The notes beneath the pieces were generated by a model, which worked only from the letters and a program-made list of their open reading frames with translations, had not been told where the DNA came from and did no database searches. 64,000 nucleotides of DNA from Paenibacillus dauci (GTDB lineage: Bacteria > Bacillota > Bacilli > Paenibacillales > Paenibacillaceae), in NCBI RefSeq assembly GCF_000971985.1, contig NZ_LAQQ01000002.1, forward strand, positions 1-64,000. Direction: 5' to 3'. Position numbers and translations under genes: made by a program. Of the stretch, positions 21,221 through 29,320 are shown in pieces. How positions within the stretch are numbered: the stretch's first letter is position 1; every line of letters starts with the position of its first letter.

Positions 21221-21982
21221 TTGTCAAAGATCATTGCCATAGCGAATCAAAAAGGTGGAGTAGGGAAGACAACCACATCCGTGAATCTGGGAGCTTGTCT
21301 GGCTACGCTGGGAAAGCGTGTTCTTTTGATCGATATTGATCCTCAGGGCAATACGACCAGTGGAGTAGGCATCAACAAGGCGGATGTGGAAAATTGCATT
21401 TACGATGTCATTATTAATGATGTAGAACCAAGGGAAGCGATTCAGTCCACAGCGATTGAACGGCTGGATATTCTGCCAGCGACGATTCAGCTGGCCGGGG
21501 CAGAAGTGGAACTTGTGCCGGCTATCTCACGTGAACTAAGGCTCAAAAATGCGATTGCACAGGTGAAGCAATCTTATGATTACATATTGATTGATTGTCC
21601 GCCTTCGCTTGGTATTTTGACAATTAATTCTTTGACAGCTGCCGACTCGGTATTGATTCCGATACAGTGCGAGTATTATGCGCTGGAAGGACTGAGCCAG
21701 CTGTTAAATACGGTTCGGCTTGTACAGAAGCATTTGAATACGGATCTTCAGATTGAGGGTGTGCTGCTGACGATGCTGGACGCCCGTACCAATCTGGGAT
21801 TGCAGGTGATTGAAGAAGTCAAAAAATACTTCCAGGACAAAGTGTACCGGACCATTATTCCGCGTAATGTTCGGCTGAGTGAAGCCCCTTCCCATGGCAA
21901 GGCGATCATTACCTACGATCCGCGTTCCAAAGGTGCAGAAGTTTACTTAGAGTTGGCAAAGGAAGTGGTTTCTTATGAATAA
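21221..21982 (+). CDS. soj: Chromosome-partitioning ATPase Soj (ParA)
   Basis: This ParA-type ATPase acts with Spo0J in origin segregation and controls DnaA activity in Bacillus. It has 253 residues. The deviant Walker A is KGGVGKTTT near residue 11, followed by DIDPQGN and DCPPSLG. The start is TTG 21221 with GGGGTGA upstream. The last eight bases overlap spo0J, so translation is coupled. Confidence 0.96.
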   Translation: MSKIIAIANQKGGVGKTTTSVNLGACLATLGKRVLLIDIDPQGNTTSGVGINKADVENCIYDVIINDVEPREAIQSTAIERLDILPATIQLAGAEVELVPAISRELRLKNAIAQVKQSYDYILIDCPPSLGILTINSLTAADSVLIPIQCEYYALEGLSQLLNTVRLVQKHLNTDLQIEGVLLTMLDARTNLGLQVIEEVKKYFQDKVYRTIIPRNVRLSEAPSHGKAIITYDPRSKGAEVYLELAKEVVSYE

Positions 21983-22823
21983 ACGTCTTGGTAAAGGGCT
22001 GGATGCATTGATTCCCTCCCTGTCCGTGAGTGAGGATGATAAAGTGATCGAGATACCGTTAAAAGAGCTGCGTCCCAATCCGTTTCAACCACGTAAAGCA
22101 TTTGATGATGACAATATTCAGGAACTGGCTGATTCTATTGCCCAGCATGGCGTAATTCAGCCGATTATTGTACGCAAAGTACTAAAAGGTTATGAAATCA
22201 TTGCCGGGGAGCGTCGATTCCGTGCTTCACAGGTCGCTGGCAAAAAGACGATTCCGGCAGTTGTACGCACATTCAGTGATCAGCAGGTAATGGAAATTGC
22301 CCTGATCGAAAATTTGCAGCGTGAGAATCTGAATGCGATGGAAGTAGCTACTGCATATCAGGCACTCATGGAAGAGTTTAAATTAACCCAGGAAGACTTG
22401 TCGGCACGGGTAGGCAAATCACGCTCGCATATTGCCAATTTCCTACGGTTATTATCGCTGCCTGATGAAGTGAAAGAATATGTTTCACGTGGAACATTAT
22501 CCATGGGCCATGCTCGTGCTCTGGTAGGTATCAAAAAGGAAGATCTGATTCTGATGCTGGCTCACCGCGCAATAGAAGAAGGCTGGAGTGTAAGACAGCT
22601 GGAAGAAGCCGTGCAGAACCTGGAAACCAGACGCAAGGATAATGATAAGGATAAAGACAAAAAAGCCGATCCATATCTGGTCGATGTGGAGCAGACGCTG
22701 CAAAGTCGTTTCCAGACAACGGTCAAAATCCGCAATAGCAGCAAGGACAAAGGTAAGATTGAGCTGAATTACTACAGCAGACAGGAGCTGGAACGGCTGC
22801 TGGAAATGCTGAATAATATGTAA
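21975..22823 (+). CDS. spo0J: Chromosome-partitioning protein Spo0J (ParB)
   Basis: ParB CTPase and clamp protein, 282 residues. The CTP-binding N-domain shows GERRFRAS and [14 protein letters not shown] helix-turn-helix follows (LSARVGKSRSHIANF), with GHARALVG just after it, then a charged linker rich in Asp and Lys and a C-terminal dimerisation domain. It nucleates on parS and spreads, and recruits SMC. One parS copy lies inside this gene, as in B. subtilis. Confidence 0.96.
   Translation: MNKRLGKGLDALIPSLSVSEDDKVIEIPLKELRPNPFQPRKAFDDDNIQELADSIAQHGVIQPIIVRKVLKGYEIIAGERRFRASQVAGKKTIPAVVRTFSDQQVMEIALIENLQRENLNAMEVATAYQALMEEFKLTQEDLSARVGKSRSHIANFLRLLSLPDEVKEYVSRGTLSMGHARALVGIKKEDLILMLAHRAIEEGWSVRQLEEAVQNLETRRKDNDKDKDKKADPYLVDVEQTLQSRFQTTVKIRNSSKDKGKIELNYYSRQELERLLEMLNNM
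22481..22496. promoter_or_regulatory. parS: parS site inside spo0J
   Basis: The same 16 bases as the first parS (TGTTTCACGTGGAACA) occur within the spo0J reading frame, where they encode VSRGT. Identity over all 16 bases in coding DNA argues for selection on the site. Confidence 0.92.
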
Positions 22824-22839
22824 TGACGGAGGAATCCGG

Positions 22840-24048
22840 TTGGATATTGAACAGGCGAATACGGAACGATTGGATACGGAAATGAAAGCGGAACGACCAA
22901 TCATCTATCTCGATCATGCAGCGACTTCCTGGCCAAAGCCGCCTGCCGTATATGAGGCGGTGCTGCATGCTCTTCAATATGACGCGGCTAATCCGGGACG
23001 AGGAAGCCACCGGATGGCTGTCAAAGCCAGCAGAGTATTATTTGACTGCCGCAAAGTACTAGGCAAACTGCTGAATGTTCGCAATCCGGTAGATATTGCT
23101 TTTACCGGCAATACAACAATGGCGCTCAATATGGCGATTCAGGGCTTTCTTGAAACCGGTGACCATGTCATTGCTACCATGACTGAACATAACTCCGTAT
23201 GGCGGCCGCTGGAGGCTCTAAAAGAGACTTTACAGCTGCAGGTGGATTATATTCCGGTGGACAGACAGGGACAGCTGGATTTGCAGCAGGTGGATAAAAC
23301 TTTTCGATCTAACACCCGCCTGTTGATTTGTAACCACAGTTCCAATCTGCTGGGCAGCATACTACCGGCAGCCGAGCTGGCGGAAATGGCACATCGCCGG
23401 GGAGCGCGTATTCTGCTAGATATCGCACAGAGTGCCGGACATATCCCGGTATCGCTGGAAGAGTGGAAGATCGATCTGGCTGCTTTTCCTGGACATAAGG
23501 GACTGCTGGGGCCGCAAGGCACCGGCGGTCTCTATATTGCGCCGGATATGGAGCTCAAACCCTGGATATACGGAGGAACAGGCAGTCAGTCCGAATCATC
23601 CAGTCAGCCGGCTGTACGACCTGATCGTTATGAGCCGGGTACACCCAATACACCAGGGATCGCAGGTCTGGTAGCAGGGGTACGGCATGTGCTTGAACAG
23701 TCCGTTACCGATATTGCCAATCAGGAGCAGCAGTTGTCCCATCAAATGATGGAAGGACTGCTATCCATACCGGGAGTACAGGTACTGGGACCGGAACTTG
23801 GCAGAGAGCGTACAGGTATTGTATCTTTTATAATGGAACATCAGGACCCGTCACAAATTGCTTTTCGATTGGATCGTGAATTCGGCATTGCCGTCAGGGC
23901 AGGTATGCACTGTACGCCGCTTGCTCACCAGTCGGCAGGTACAATCGGTACTGGTGCGGTACGGGCTAGTATCGGTTATGGATCGACAGCGGATCAAGTA
24001 CAGACATTGATCGAAGCAGTGCAGTGGCTATCGCGTCAGGACAACTGA
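22840..24048 (+). CDS. Class V aminotransferase, cysteine desulfurase-like
   Basis: This 402-residue PLP enzyme is of the SufS/CsdA type. It begins the fold with YLDHAATSWPKPPAV, carries the PLP lysine K220 in FPGHKGLLGPQG, and has a C-terminal Cys358 in the RAGMHC motif that would accept the persulfide. The start is TTG 22840 with ACGGAGGAA upstream. It is not next to a SufU or SufB gene, so it may serve a purpose other than bulk Fe-S assembly. Family-level function is clear; substrate is inferred. Confidence 0.85.
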   Translation: MDIEQANTERLDTEMKAERPIIYLDHAATSWPKPPAVYEAVLHALQYDAANPGRGSHRMAVKASRVLFDCRKVLGKLLNVRNPVDIAFTGNTTMALNMAIQGFLETGDHVIATMTEHNSVWRPLEALKETLQLQVDYIPVDRQGQLDLQQVDKTFRSNTRLLICNHSSNLLGSILPAAELAEMAHRRGARILLDIAQSAGHIPVSLEEWKIDLAAFPGHKGLLGPQGTGGLYIAPDMELKPWIYGGTGSQSESSSQPAVRPDRYEPGTPNTPGIAGLVAGVRHVLEQSVTDIANQEQQLSHQMMEGLLSIPGVQVLGPELGRERTGIVSFIMEHQDPSQIAFRLDREFGIAVRAGMHCTPLAHQSAGTIGTGAVRASIGYGSTADQVQTLIEAVQWLSRQDN

Positions 24049-24262
24049 ATGGCCAATACAACGGCTGTAGGTATACCGAAATGATCATCTTACAGTCATA
24101 TTCATGAGTAATATGGTGAATGCAAGGTAGAAAGTGGTAAAATTCGGAAGCAGGAAAATATCCTGAACCTATAACATGCTGCAGACGCCACCACTGTCAG
24201 AAAAGCAGTGAAAACAAAAGAACATTACAGTACGGAAAGAAATAAGAGGAGAGCGGACAACG

Positions 24263-24763
24263 ATGGCGGAATTGAATAGTCTGATTGCAGAACAATTATT
24301 TGTATGTGTAGGTGCAATTGCCCTGCTGGTAGTGATCTTGTTGATCATTGTCATGGTGCAGGGATCCAAATTGCGGAAAATGCGCAAGCGGTATGAACTG
24401 ATGATGTCCGGTAATGGAGTAGAGGATCTGGAGAGCCTGCTGCTTGATCTGAAGCTGCAGCTGGATTCCCTGGAAGATGGAGAGAATCAGAAAAAGGCGC
24501 GCTTTCAGGCGATCGAGGATCGTCTGCGCAGAGTGCAAGCCTACACCGGTATCAAGCGGTATAATGCGTTCTCGGAGCATGGCAGTGATCTTAGCTTCTC
24601 GGTAGCCCTTTTAAATGATGAAATGGACGGAATCGTATTGACCGGGCTGCACAACCGGGACAGCTCTTACGTATATGCCAAGCCGATCGTCAAAGGAGAA
24701 TCCACTTACAATCTATCTCCGGAAGAACGGGAAGCCATCAGTATTGCCAAATCCTCTTCTTGA
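24263..24763 (+). CDS. DUF4446 family membrane protein
   Basis: This 166-residue protein has one membrane helix near residues 14-32, a short coiled-coil-like stretch (LLLDLKLQLDSLE) and a globular tail (NAFSEHGSDLSFSVALL, then GLHNRDSSYVYAKP) typical of DUF4446. The family is found close to soj-spo0J in many Bacillota; its function is unknown. The RBS region AGGAGAGCGGACAACG precedes ATG 24263. A terminator follows about 95 bases after the stop. Confidence 0.85.
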   Translation: MAELNSLIAEQLFVCVGAIALLVVILLIIVMVQGSKLRKMRKRYELMMSGNGVEDLESLLLDLKLQLDSLEDGENQKKARFQAIEDRLRRVQAYTGIKRYNAFSEHGSDLSFSVALLNDEMDGIVLTGLHNRDSSYVYAKPIVKGESTYNLSPEEREAISIAKSSS

Positions 24764-24857
24764 TTCAGAGAAGATGTTATTCATCTCATTTGGGAGTGAA
24801 TAGGATCCGTTTATTGTACGTATGAGCATTTCCAGACGCGGAAAATGTTCCTGAATC

Positions 24858-24914
24858 GCCGGTATTTCACAGATTTATCCGATATGGATATCTGCTGGAG
24901 TACCGGCTTTTTTT
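24858..24914 (+). terminator. Terminator after the DUF4446 gene
   Basis: GCCGGTA pairs with TACCGGC across a long, partly self-complementary loop and is followed by seven T. Confidence 0.7.
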
Positions 24915-25023
24915 GGCAGTATATGCAGCCGGAATTGAAGAAGAGCCCTATTTATTATTACACTGGTACATAAGACAAATCTGTGGCAGGGCGAGATAGT
25001 CTGTACAGAAGGGGGTAAAGGTA

Positions 25024-25284
25024 ATGATGGAAGATAGTCTGGTAATGGCTTTTGATTCGACCCAGCAGGCACTACGGGCAGAGATGCTGCTGGAATATGC
25101 GGATATCGAAAACGATATGTTCCCGACGCCCAAGGAAATTACGGCAGGGTGCGCATTGTCCCTGCAGTTCCCGGCAGCGGAACTGGAGCAGGTCAGACAG
25201 ATTGTCCGCGAAGAACAGGTAGAGATTCGGGGAATTTTCCAGAACAACCAGGGTCGGTATGAACTACTGGCACAACCAACATAA
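25024..25284 (+). CDS. DUF3343 domain protein
   Basis: This 86-residue protein belongs to the DUF3343 family, described as putative Se/S carrier-like proteins. It shows LVMAFDSTQQALRAEMLL and a single Cys in ITAGCALSLQF, the position expected for a carrier cysteine. Two ATGs in a row (25024, 25027) follow GGGGGTAAAGG. Neighbours are a PLP cysteine desulfurase-like gene 1 kb upstream and a MscS channel 24 bases downstream. A link to sulfur carriage is inference only. Confidence 0.8.
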   Translation: MMEDSLVMAFDSTQQALRAEMLLEYADIENDMFPTPKEITAGCALSLQFPAAELEQVRQIVREEQVEIRGIFQNNQGRYELLAQPT

Positions 25285-25308
25285 GCGGAAAAGCAAGGAG
25301 GACGAATA

Positions 25309-26331
25309 ATGAATTTGTTTTTAACAGGCAAGGCTACAGAGGCACAGGATATTACGGAGAATGCCGCCAAGGAATTTAACAGTTTTACCAGCGGGTTCTG
25401 GAACTGGTTCACAGATATCAGCATGTGGTCGCATATTGCCTTCTCGGCGCTACGAATCGTTATTATTTTTATACTGACACGGATTGCAATCAAACTGATC
25501 AACAAGGTGATTGACCGCTCGCTGGCAGGCAAGGACAAAACACGACTTGCCGCCAATCCAAGACGGCTCATTACTATTCGCGAGCTGTCCAAAAATGTAG
25601 TATCCAGTGTATTCAACTTTATTATGATTATGCTGATCCTGAACGAATTTGGCTTCAATCTGGCACCGCTACTGGCAGGAGCCGGAGTAGCCGGTCTGGC
25701 GATTAGCTTTGGTGCACAGAGTATTATCAAGGATATTATTACCGGATTCTTTATTATTTTCGAAGATCAGTTTGCAGTAGGTGATGTGATTCAGACCGGT
25801 ACGTATAAAGGAACCGTACAGATGGTGGGCCTGCGTACGACGCGCCTGATCAGCTGGAACGGGGAAGTGAATATTATTCCCAACGGATCGATTATCAGCG
25901 TAACGAATTTCTCGCTGTCCAATTCTCTGGCTGTAGTCGATGTTCCTATGAGCATGGATCGCTCGCTGGAAGATGCACGGCTGTTAGTTACCCGGGCTAC
26001 TGAACATATGAAAAATGACAAGGACGAAGTACTGGATGCGCCGGAAATTCTGGGTATCCAGACACTGACAACCGGTGAGTATTCGCTGCGAATTATCGCC
26101 AAGTGTCAGCCCAATTCACGTGCCGATGTGGAAAGAGCTATTCATACAGCGATCAAAACACAGCTGGATCGCGACAAGGAACAGGCGCGCTTGGAAGAAG
26201 AACGCAAAGCAGCAGCAGAAGTACAGTCAGCAGCACCTCAGGAACAGCAAAATACCGGAAATGCACCGGTAACCGGTGTATTGAAAACAGAAGTTAATGA
26301 AAAAAGAGATCCAAAGGAATCCAATGATTAA
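25309..26331 (+). CDS. Small-conductance mechanosensitive channel (MscS family)
   Basis: This 340-residue protein has membrane helices near residues 40-60, 90-115 and 120-150, then the conserved pore helix (AGVAGLAISFGAQSIIKD) and beta domain (FAVGDVIQ and NIIPNGSI) of MscS. The C-terminus is Ala/Gln/Glu-rich and hydrophilic. Such channels release solutes on hypo-osmotic shock. AAGGAGGA lies before ATG 25309. It resembles B. subtilis YkuT, also a MscS homologue. Confidence 0.9.
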   Translation: MNLFLTGKATEAQDITENAAKEFNSFTSGFWNWFTDISMWSHIAFSALRIVIIFILTRIAIKLINKVIDRSLAGKDKTRLAANPRRLITIRELSKNVVSSVFNFIMIMLILNEFGFNLAPLLAGAGVAGLAISFGAQSIIKDIITGFFIIFEDQFAVGDVIQTGTYKGTVQMVGLRTTRLISWNGEVNIIPNGSIISVTNFSLSNSLAVVDVPMSMDRSLEDARLLVTRATEHMKNDKDEVLDAPEILGIQTLTTGEYSLRIIAKCQPNSRADVERAIHTAIKTQLDRDKEQARLEEERKAAAEVQSAAPQEQQNTGNAPVTGVLKTEVNEKRDPKESND

Positions 26332-26359
26332 ATAAAGCAAGAAAATCTGGTAAAATGGT

Positions 26360-26368
26360 TGTGGATAA
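26360..26368 (-). promoter_or_regulatory. DnaA box upstream of the DUF951 gene
   Basis: A perfect box (TGTGGATAA on plus, TTATCCACA on minus) lies about 90 bases before a conserved small gene. Another perfect box lies in the terminator 375 bases downstream. It could bind DnaA outside the origin. Confidence 0.5.
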
Positions 26369-26456
26369 ACTATCGGCAGCATAACAGAGGCACATTAATA
26401 AAGTTATGCACAGCCGCAAACAGCTAGCGGCTCAGTACAATGAGAGGGTGGACCGA

Positions 26457-26672
26457 ATGGAGCGCAAGCAGTTTCAACTGGGAGATATCGTACAGATGAA
26501 AAAACCGCATCCGTGCGGCAGCAATGAGATGGAGGTAATTCGGATGGGGATGGATATCCGGATCAAGTGTGTAGGCTGCAAGCATAGTGTGCTTGTACCG
26601 AGAGCGAAGTTTGAGAAAAACATGAAAAAAGTATTGAAATCGGCAGCTGAAGAGACACCTTTGCCAGAGTAA
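26457..26672 (+). CDS. DUF951 family protein
   Basis: This 71-residue protein of the DUF951 family shows LGDIVQMKKPHPCGSNE and CVGCKHSVLVPR. The Cys pattern (Cys, then CxxC) may bind a metal. Its function is unknown. ATG 26457 is preceded by GAGGGTGG, and the upstream in-frame ATG at 26406 lacks a ribosome site. A very stable terminator follows. Confidence 0.88.
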   Translation: MERKQFQLGDIVQMKKPHPCGSNEMEVIRMGMDIRIKCVGCKHSVLVPRAKFEKNMKKVLKSAAEETPLPE

Positions 26673-26728
26673 TAAAAAACGCAGCAAAAAAGTTATCAAC
26701 AATGGGTAGAGAAGAATAGAAAGACTTT

Positions 26729-26760
26729 AAAAGGTTATCCACTGTGGATAACCTTTTTTT
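26729..26760 (+). terminator. Terminator whose stem is made of DnaA-box sequence
   Basis: This is a 29-base perfect odd palindrome centred on T26743 (arms AAAAGGTTATCCAC and GTGGATAACCTTTT) followed by a T-run. The minus strand contains a perfect DnaA box (26743-26751), and the plus strand an overlapping one-mismatch box (26735-26743). Confidence 0.9.
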
Positions 26761-27279
26761 ATTTGAGTATTCGAACTTGAAAGTATAAGCATATAGGGAC
26801 ACAGTGCATAAAATAAAAGGAACCAGTTTCGTTACCGCCCAGGTTGAAATAGCGCTGCAGTACATTCAGTATGCAATTTCCCAATAAATGAATAGAACAT
26901 AGACAAGAGAATGCAGTTAGTGAAGAGCCGATCTGTTGATTTAGACAATATGTTCATTTGGTTCATTGTTCATATAACCGATCCTATGTAGAATAAATTA
27001 GCTGCAAACGTAATGTGATCATACTGTCAAAAGAAGGATAACGCAAATAAGAGAGTCTTCTTTACCAAAAGGCAACAGCAGAATTCAATCTGCTCATACT
27101 AAACAAACCCAAACAAAGCATAGGACGTGCAGATCGATAATATTTAGGACTTGGTATTAAAAGCAGACGAACAGAATTTATTGCGGCAGGTATATTGCCA
27201 ACCTCCATATAATCAAGTATAATCAATTTTGTTGTAAATCGATCATTTCCAATTGGCGGGTTGATCGTAACTATGTTAT
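26761..27279. other. Intergenic region before tRNA-Ser, no gene recognised
   Basis: These roughly 520 AT-rich bases hold no ORF with a ribosome site and no recognisable element. A tRNA promoter is expected near its right end, but no clear hexamer pair stands out. Confidence 0.5.
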
Positions 27280-27371
27280 GGAGAGGTACCCAAGTGGTTA
27301 TAAGGGGACTGACTCGAAATCAGTTAGGCGTCTTAGGGCGTGCGAGGGTTCGAATCCCTCTCTCTCCGCCA
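27280..27371 (+). tRNA. tRNA-Ser (anticodon CGA)
   Basis: This 92-base gene has an acceptor stem GGAGAGG/TCTCTCC, an anticodon stem ACTGA/TCAGT with loop CTCGAAA (anticodon CGA, reading UCG), a long variable arm as in serine tRNAs, a T-arm GAGGG-TTCGAAT-CCCTC, discriminator G and an encoded CCA. A terminator follows 65 bases downstream. Confidence 0.96.
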
Positions 27372-27435
27372 TCCCATATTGATTTTGCTACATATATATA
27401 GCGCTCGGCACTGGAGCGCGGCAAACATCGTGACT

Positions 27436-27476
27436 AAGCTCTGCTGCAGTTTTCTGCGGTGGAGCTTCTTTATTTT
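27436..27476 (+). terminator. Terminator after tRNA-Ser
   Basis: A 14-base-pair stem with three G-U pairs (AAGCTCTGCTGCAG with CTGCGGTGGAGCTT) and loop TTTT is followed by CTTTATTTT. Confidence 0.8.
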
Positions 27477-27573
27477 ATACATTTATTTGCAGACTGTAAT
27501 AAAACATCAAGGGACAGGATAAAAGGGAAAATCGGTGTGCAGTTGGCGAACCTGTTTTCTTATTAAAAATGTC

Positions 27574-27602
27574 TTGTACTTCTACTTTATTTCTGATAGA
27601 CT
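27574..27602 (+). promoter_or_regulatory. Promoter of rpsF-ssb-rpsR
   Basis: TTGTAC (27574-27579), a 17-base spacer and TAGACT (27597-27602) form the promoter. Transcription would start near 27609, giving a leader of about 70 bases with a hairpin (CTCCTG/CAGGGG around 27640) ahead of the ribosome site. Confidence 0.6.
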
Positions 27603-27678
27603 AATAGGGTTCGAGTTTGTGCTCGTTCCTTGCTCCTGGCAATGATCAGGGGCCTTAGTCCAAGAGGAGGTGAAAACT

Positions 27679-27966
27679 ATGCGCAATTATGAAGTAATGT
27701 ACATCCTGCGTCCAGAAATGGAGCAAGAAGCAGTTGAAGCACTCAACGAGCGTTTCAAAGGCATCATTACAACTGACGGCGAAATTACAAAGCACGATGT
27801 AATGGGTAAGCGTCGCCTTGCGTATGAGATCAAGAAAATTCGTGATGGTATCTATGTTCTTGTTAACTTCACAGCTACACCAGCTGTTGTTGCAGAACTT
27901 GAGCGTATCATGAAAATTTCTGACGATGTTATTCGTTATCTCATTACTGTTGATGTAACAAAATAA
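27679..27966 (+). CDS. rpsF: Ribosomal protein bS6
   Basis: This 95-residue protein of the 30S platform forms a pair with S18. It starts MRNYEVMYILRPEMEQE, the family N-terminus. ATG 27679 has AAGAGGAGGTG upstream, so the in-frame GTG at 27670, which lies within the ribosome site, is rejected. It is the first gene of the conserved rpsF-ssb-rpsR operon. In Bacillus this operon is autoregulated by the S6-S18 pair through the leader; I see a hairpin in the leader but cannot confirm the known motif. Confidence 0.97.
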   Translation: MRNYEVMYILRPEMEQEAVEALNERFKGIITTDGEITKHDVMGKRRLAYEIKKIRDGIYVLVNFTATPAVVAELERIMKISDDVIRYLITVDVTK

Positions 27967-28004
27967 GAAATTGAATTGTAAACTCGTTTGAGGAGGGGAT
28001 TGGA

Positions 28005-28502
28005 TTGTTGAACCGTGTCATTTTGATCGGACGGTTGACCAAAGACCCGGAACTTCGCTACACACCTGCAGGTGTGGCTGTTACGCAGTTTACGCTGGCG
28101 GTGGATCGTCCTTTTACGAGCCAGGGTGGAGAGCGCGAAGCGGACTTTATTCCGGTCGTAACTTGGAGACAGCTAGCAGAGACTTGCGCCAACTATTTGC
28201 GGAAAGGCCGCTTAACAGCGGTTGAAGGACGTATTCAGGTACGTAACTATGAGAATAACGAAGGTAAACGTGTCTACGTGACTGAAGTTATTGCTGATAA
28301 TGTACGCTTCCTGGAATCCAACCGTGATGGTGGAGGAAACAGCAGCGGTGGAGGTAATCGTGAGGAAGCACCTTACGGCGGCGGTAACAGTAGCAATACG
28401 AACCGCAGCAGCAATGGAAACAGCTACTCGCGTGACAATCAGGATCCATTTTCCGATGACGGTAAACCGATAGATATATCCGATGATGATTTGCCATTTT
28501 AA
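28005..28502 (+). CDS. ssb: Single-stranded DNA-binding protein
   Basis: This essential SSB has 165 residues. An OB-fold ([19 protein letters not shown]...) is followed by a Gly/Asn/Ser-rich flexible linker (about 112-150) and the acidic tip DDDLPF that recruits partner proteins. The start is TTG 28005 with GAGGAGGGG upstream. It lies between rpsF and rpsR, so its level is tied to ribosome synthesis. Confidence 0.97.
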   Translation: MLNRVILIGRLTKDPELRYTPAGVAVTQFTLAVDRPFTSQGGEREADFIPVVTWRQLAETCANYLRKGRLTAVEGRIQVRNYENNEGKRVYVTEVIADNVRFLESNRDGGGNSSGGGNREEAPYGGGNSSNTNRSSNGNSYSRDNQDPFSDDGKPIDISDDDLPF

Positions 28503-28523
28503 AACCGGAAAGGAATGAATCAG

Positions 28524-28799
28524 ATGAGCTTTAATAGACGTGAAAGCGGAGATGGAGAAGGCAGACGTCCAGGCGGACGCCGTGGCCGTAACAAGCGCCG
28601 TAAAGTATGTTACTTCACTGTAAACAAAATCACTCACATCGACTATAAAGATACGGACCTGCTTCGTAAATTTATCAGTGAGCGTGGTAAAATCTTGCCA
28701 CGTCGTGTGACTGGTACAAGTGCAAAATATCAGCGTATGCTGACTATCGCGATTAAACGTTCCCGTCAAATCGCACTGCTGCCATACACTACTGAATAG
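28524..28799 (+). CDS. rpsR: Ribosomal protein bS18
   Basis: This 91-residue protein has an Arg/Gly-rich N-terminus followed by the S18 core ([17 protein letters not shown], then [10 protein letters not shown] and [14 protein letters not shown]). ATG 28524 has GGAAAGGA at nine bases; ATG 28515 is too close to it. A Cys is present in the CYF motif, where zinc-binding versions have more. It closes the operon before a double hairpin. Confidence 0.96.
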   Translation: MSFNRRESGDGEGRRPGGRRGRNKRRKVCYFTVNKITHIDYKDTDLLRKFISERGKILPRRVTGTSAKYQRMLTIAIKRSRQIALLPYTTE

Positions 28800-28846
28800 T
28801 AGCAGAAATAAATTCAGAGCAGCGGTTTAACCGTATTCTGAATTAG

Positions 28847-28900
28847 AACGCACCGAATGAAATCTTCCCCGTGGAAGGTATGCATTCGGTGCGTTTTTTG
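28847..28900 (+). terminator. Terminator after rpsR
   Basis: The 13-base-pair stem AACGCACCGAATG/CATTCGGTGCGTT has an extended inner hairpin (TTCC/GGAA) and a T-run. A second hairpin (28811-28843, ATTCAGA/TTCTGAAT with CGGTTTAACCG inside) precedes it. Confidence 0.92.
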
Positions 28901-29320
28901 TTTTATTTCTGCATAAATTAGCCTCAATCAGAAGTTATAAGATGTCAGATTTACCTTACTATAAAATAATTTTTTATAATATAAGCTGGAAATCAGGTTT
29001 AAACAGCAAGTTAGTGGTTATATTTTATCGTACCGAAAAATCACTTACTTACTTAATACCTCTAATTCATTATACATAAACGACGTATGAAAAATCCGGA
29101 GTTTTGTACTTCATTTGTATAGGAATGAGTGTGGGTAGAGAAGGCGAATAATATCAGGTATTTTAGTGAAATACGCTTATCATGCAGGGTAGATTTCGAA
29201 GATCATCCAGATAAAAAAACAAACAAAGTGATCCAAAACGAAATTGCGCCCGTTTATCCAATCATGGACGGCAAAACAGAAATAGAAAAACAAATTCACT
29301 TACAATAGGGAGCGTACACT
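28901..29320. other. AT-rich intergenic region upstream of a secreted-protein gene
   Basis: These roughly 420 bases have no ORF with a ribosome site. Runs such as TATAAAATAATTTTTTATAATATAAG (28969-28985 region) offer many possible -10 elements, but I cannot choose one. The GGGAGC ribosome site of the next gene lies at its right end. Confidence 0.4.
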
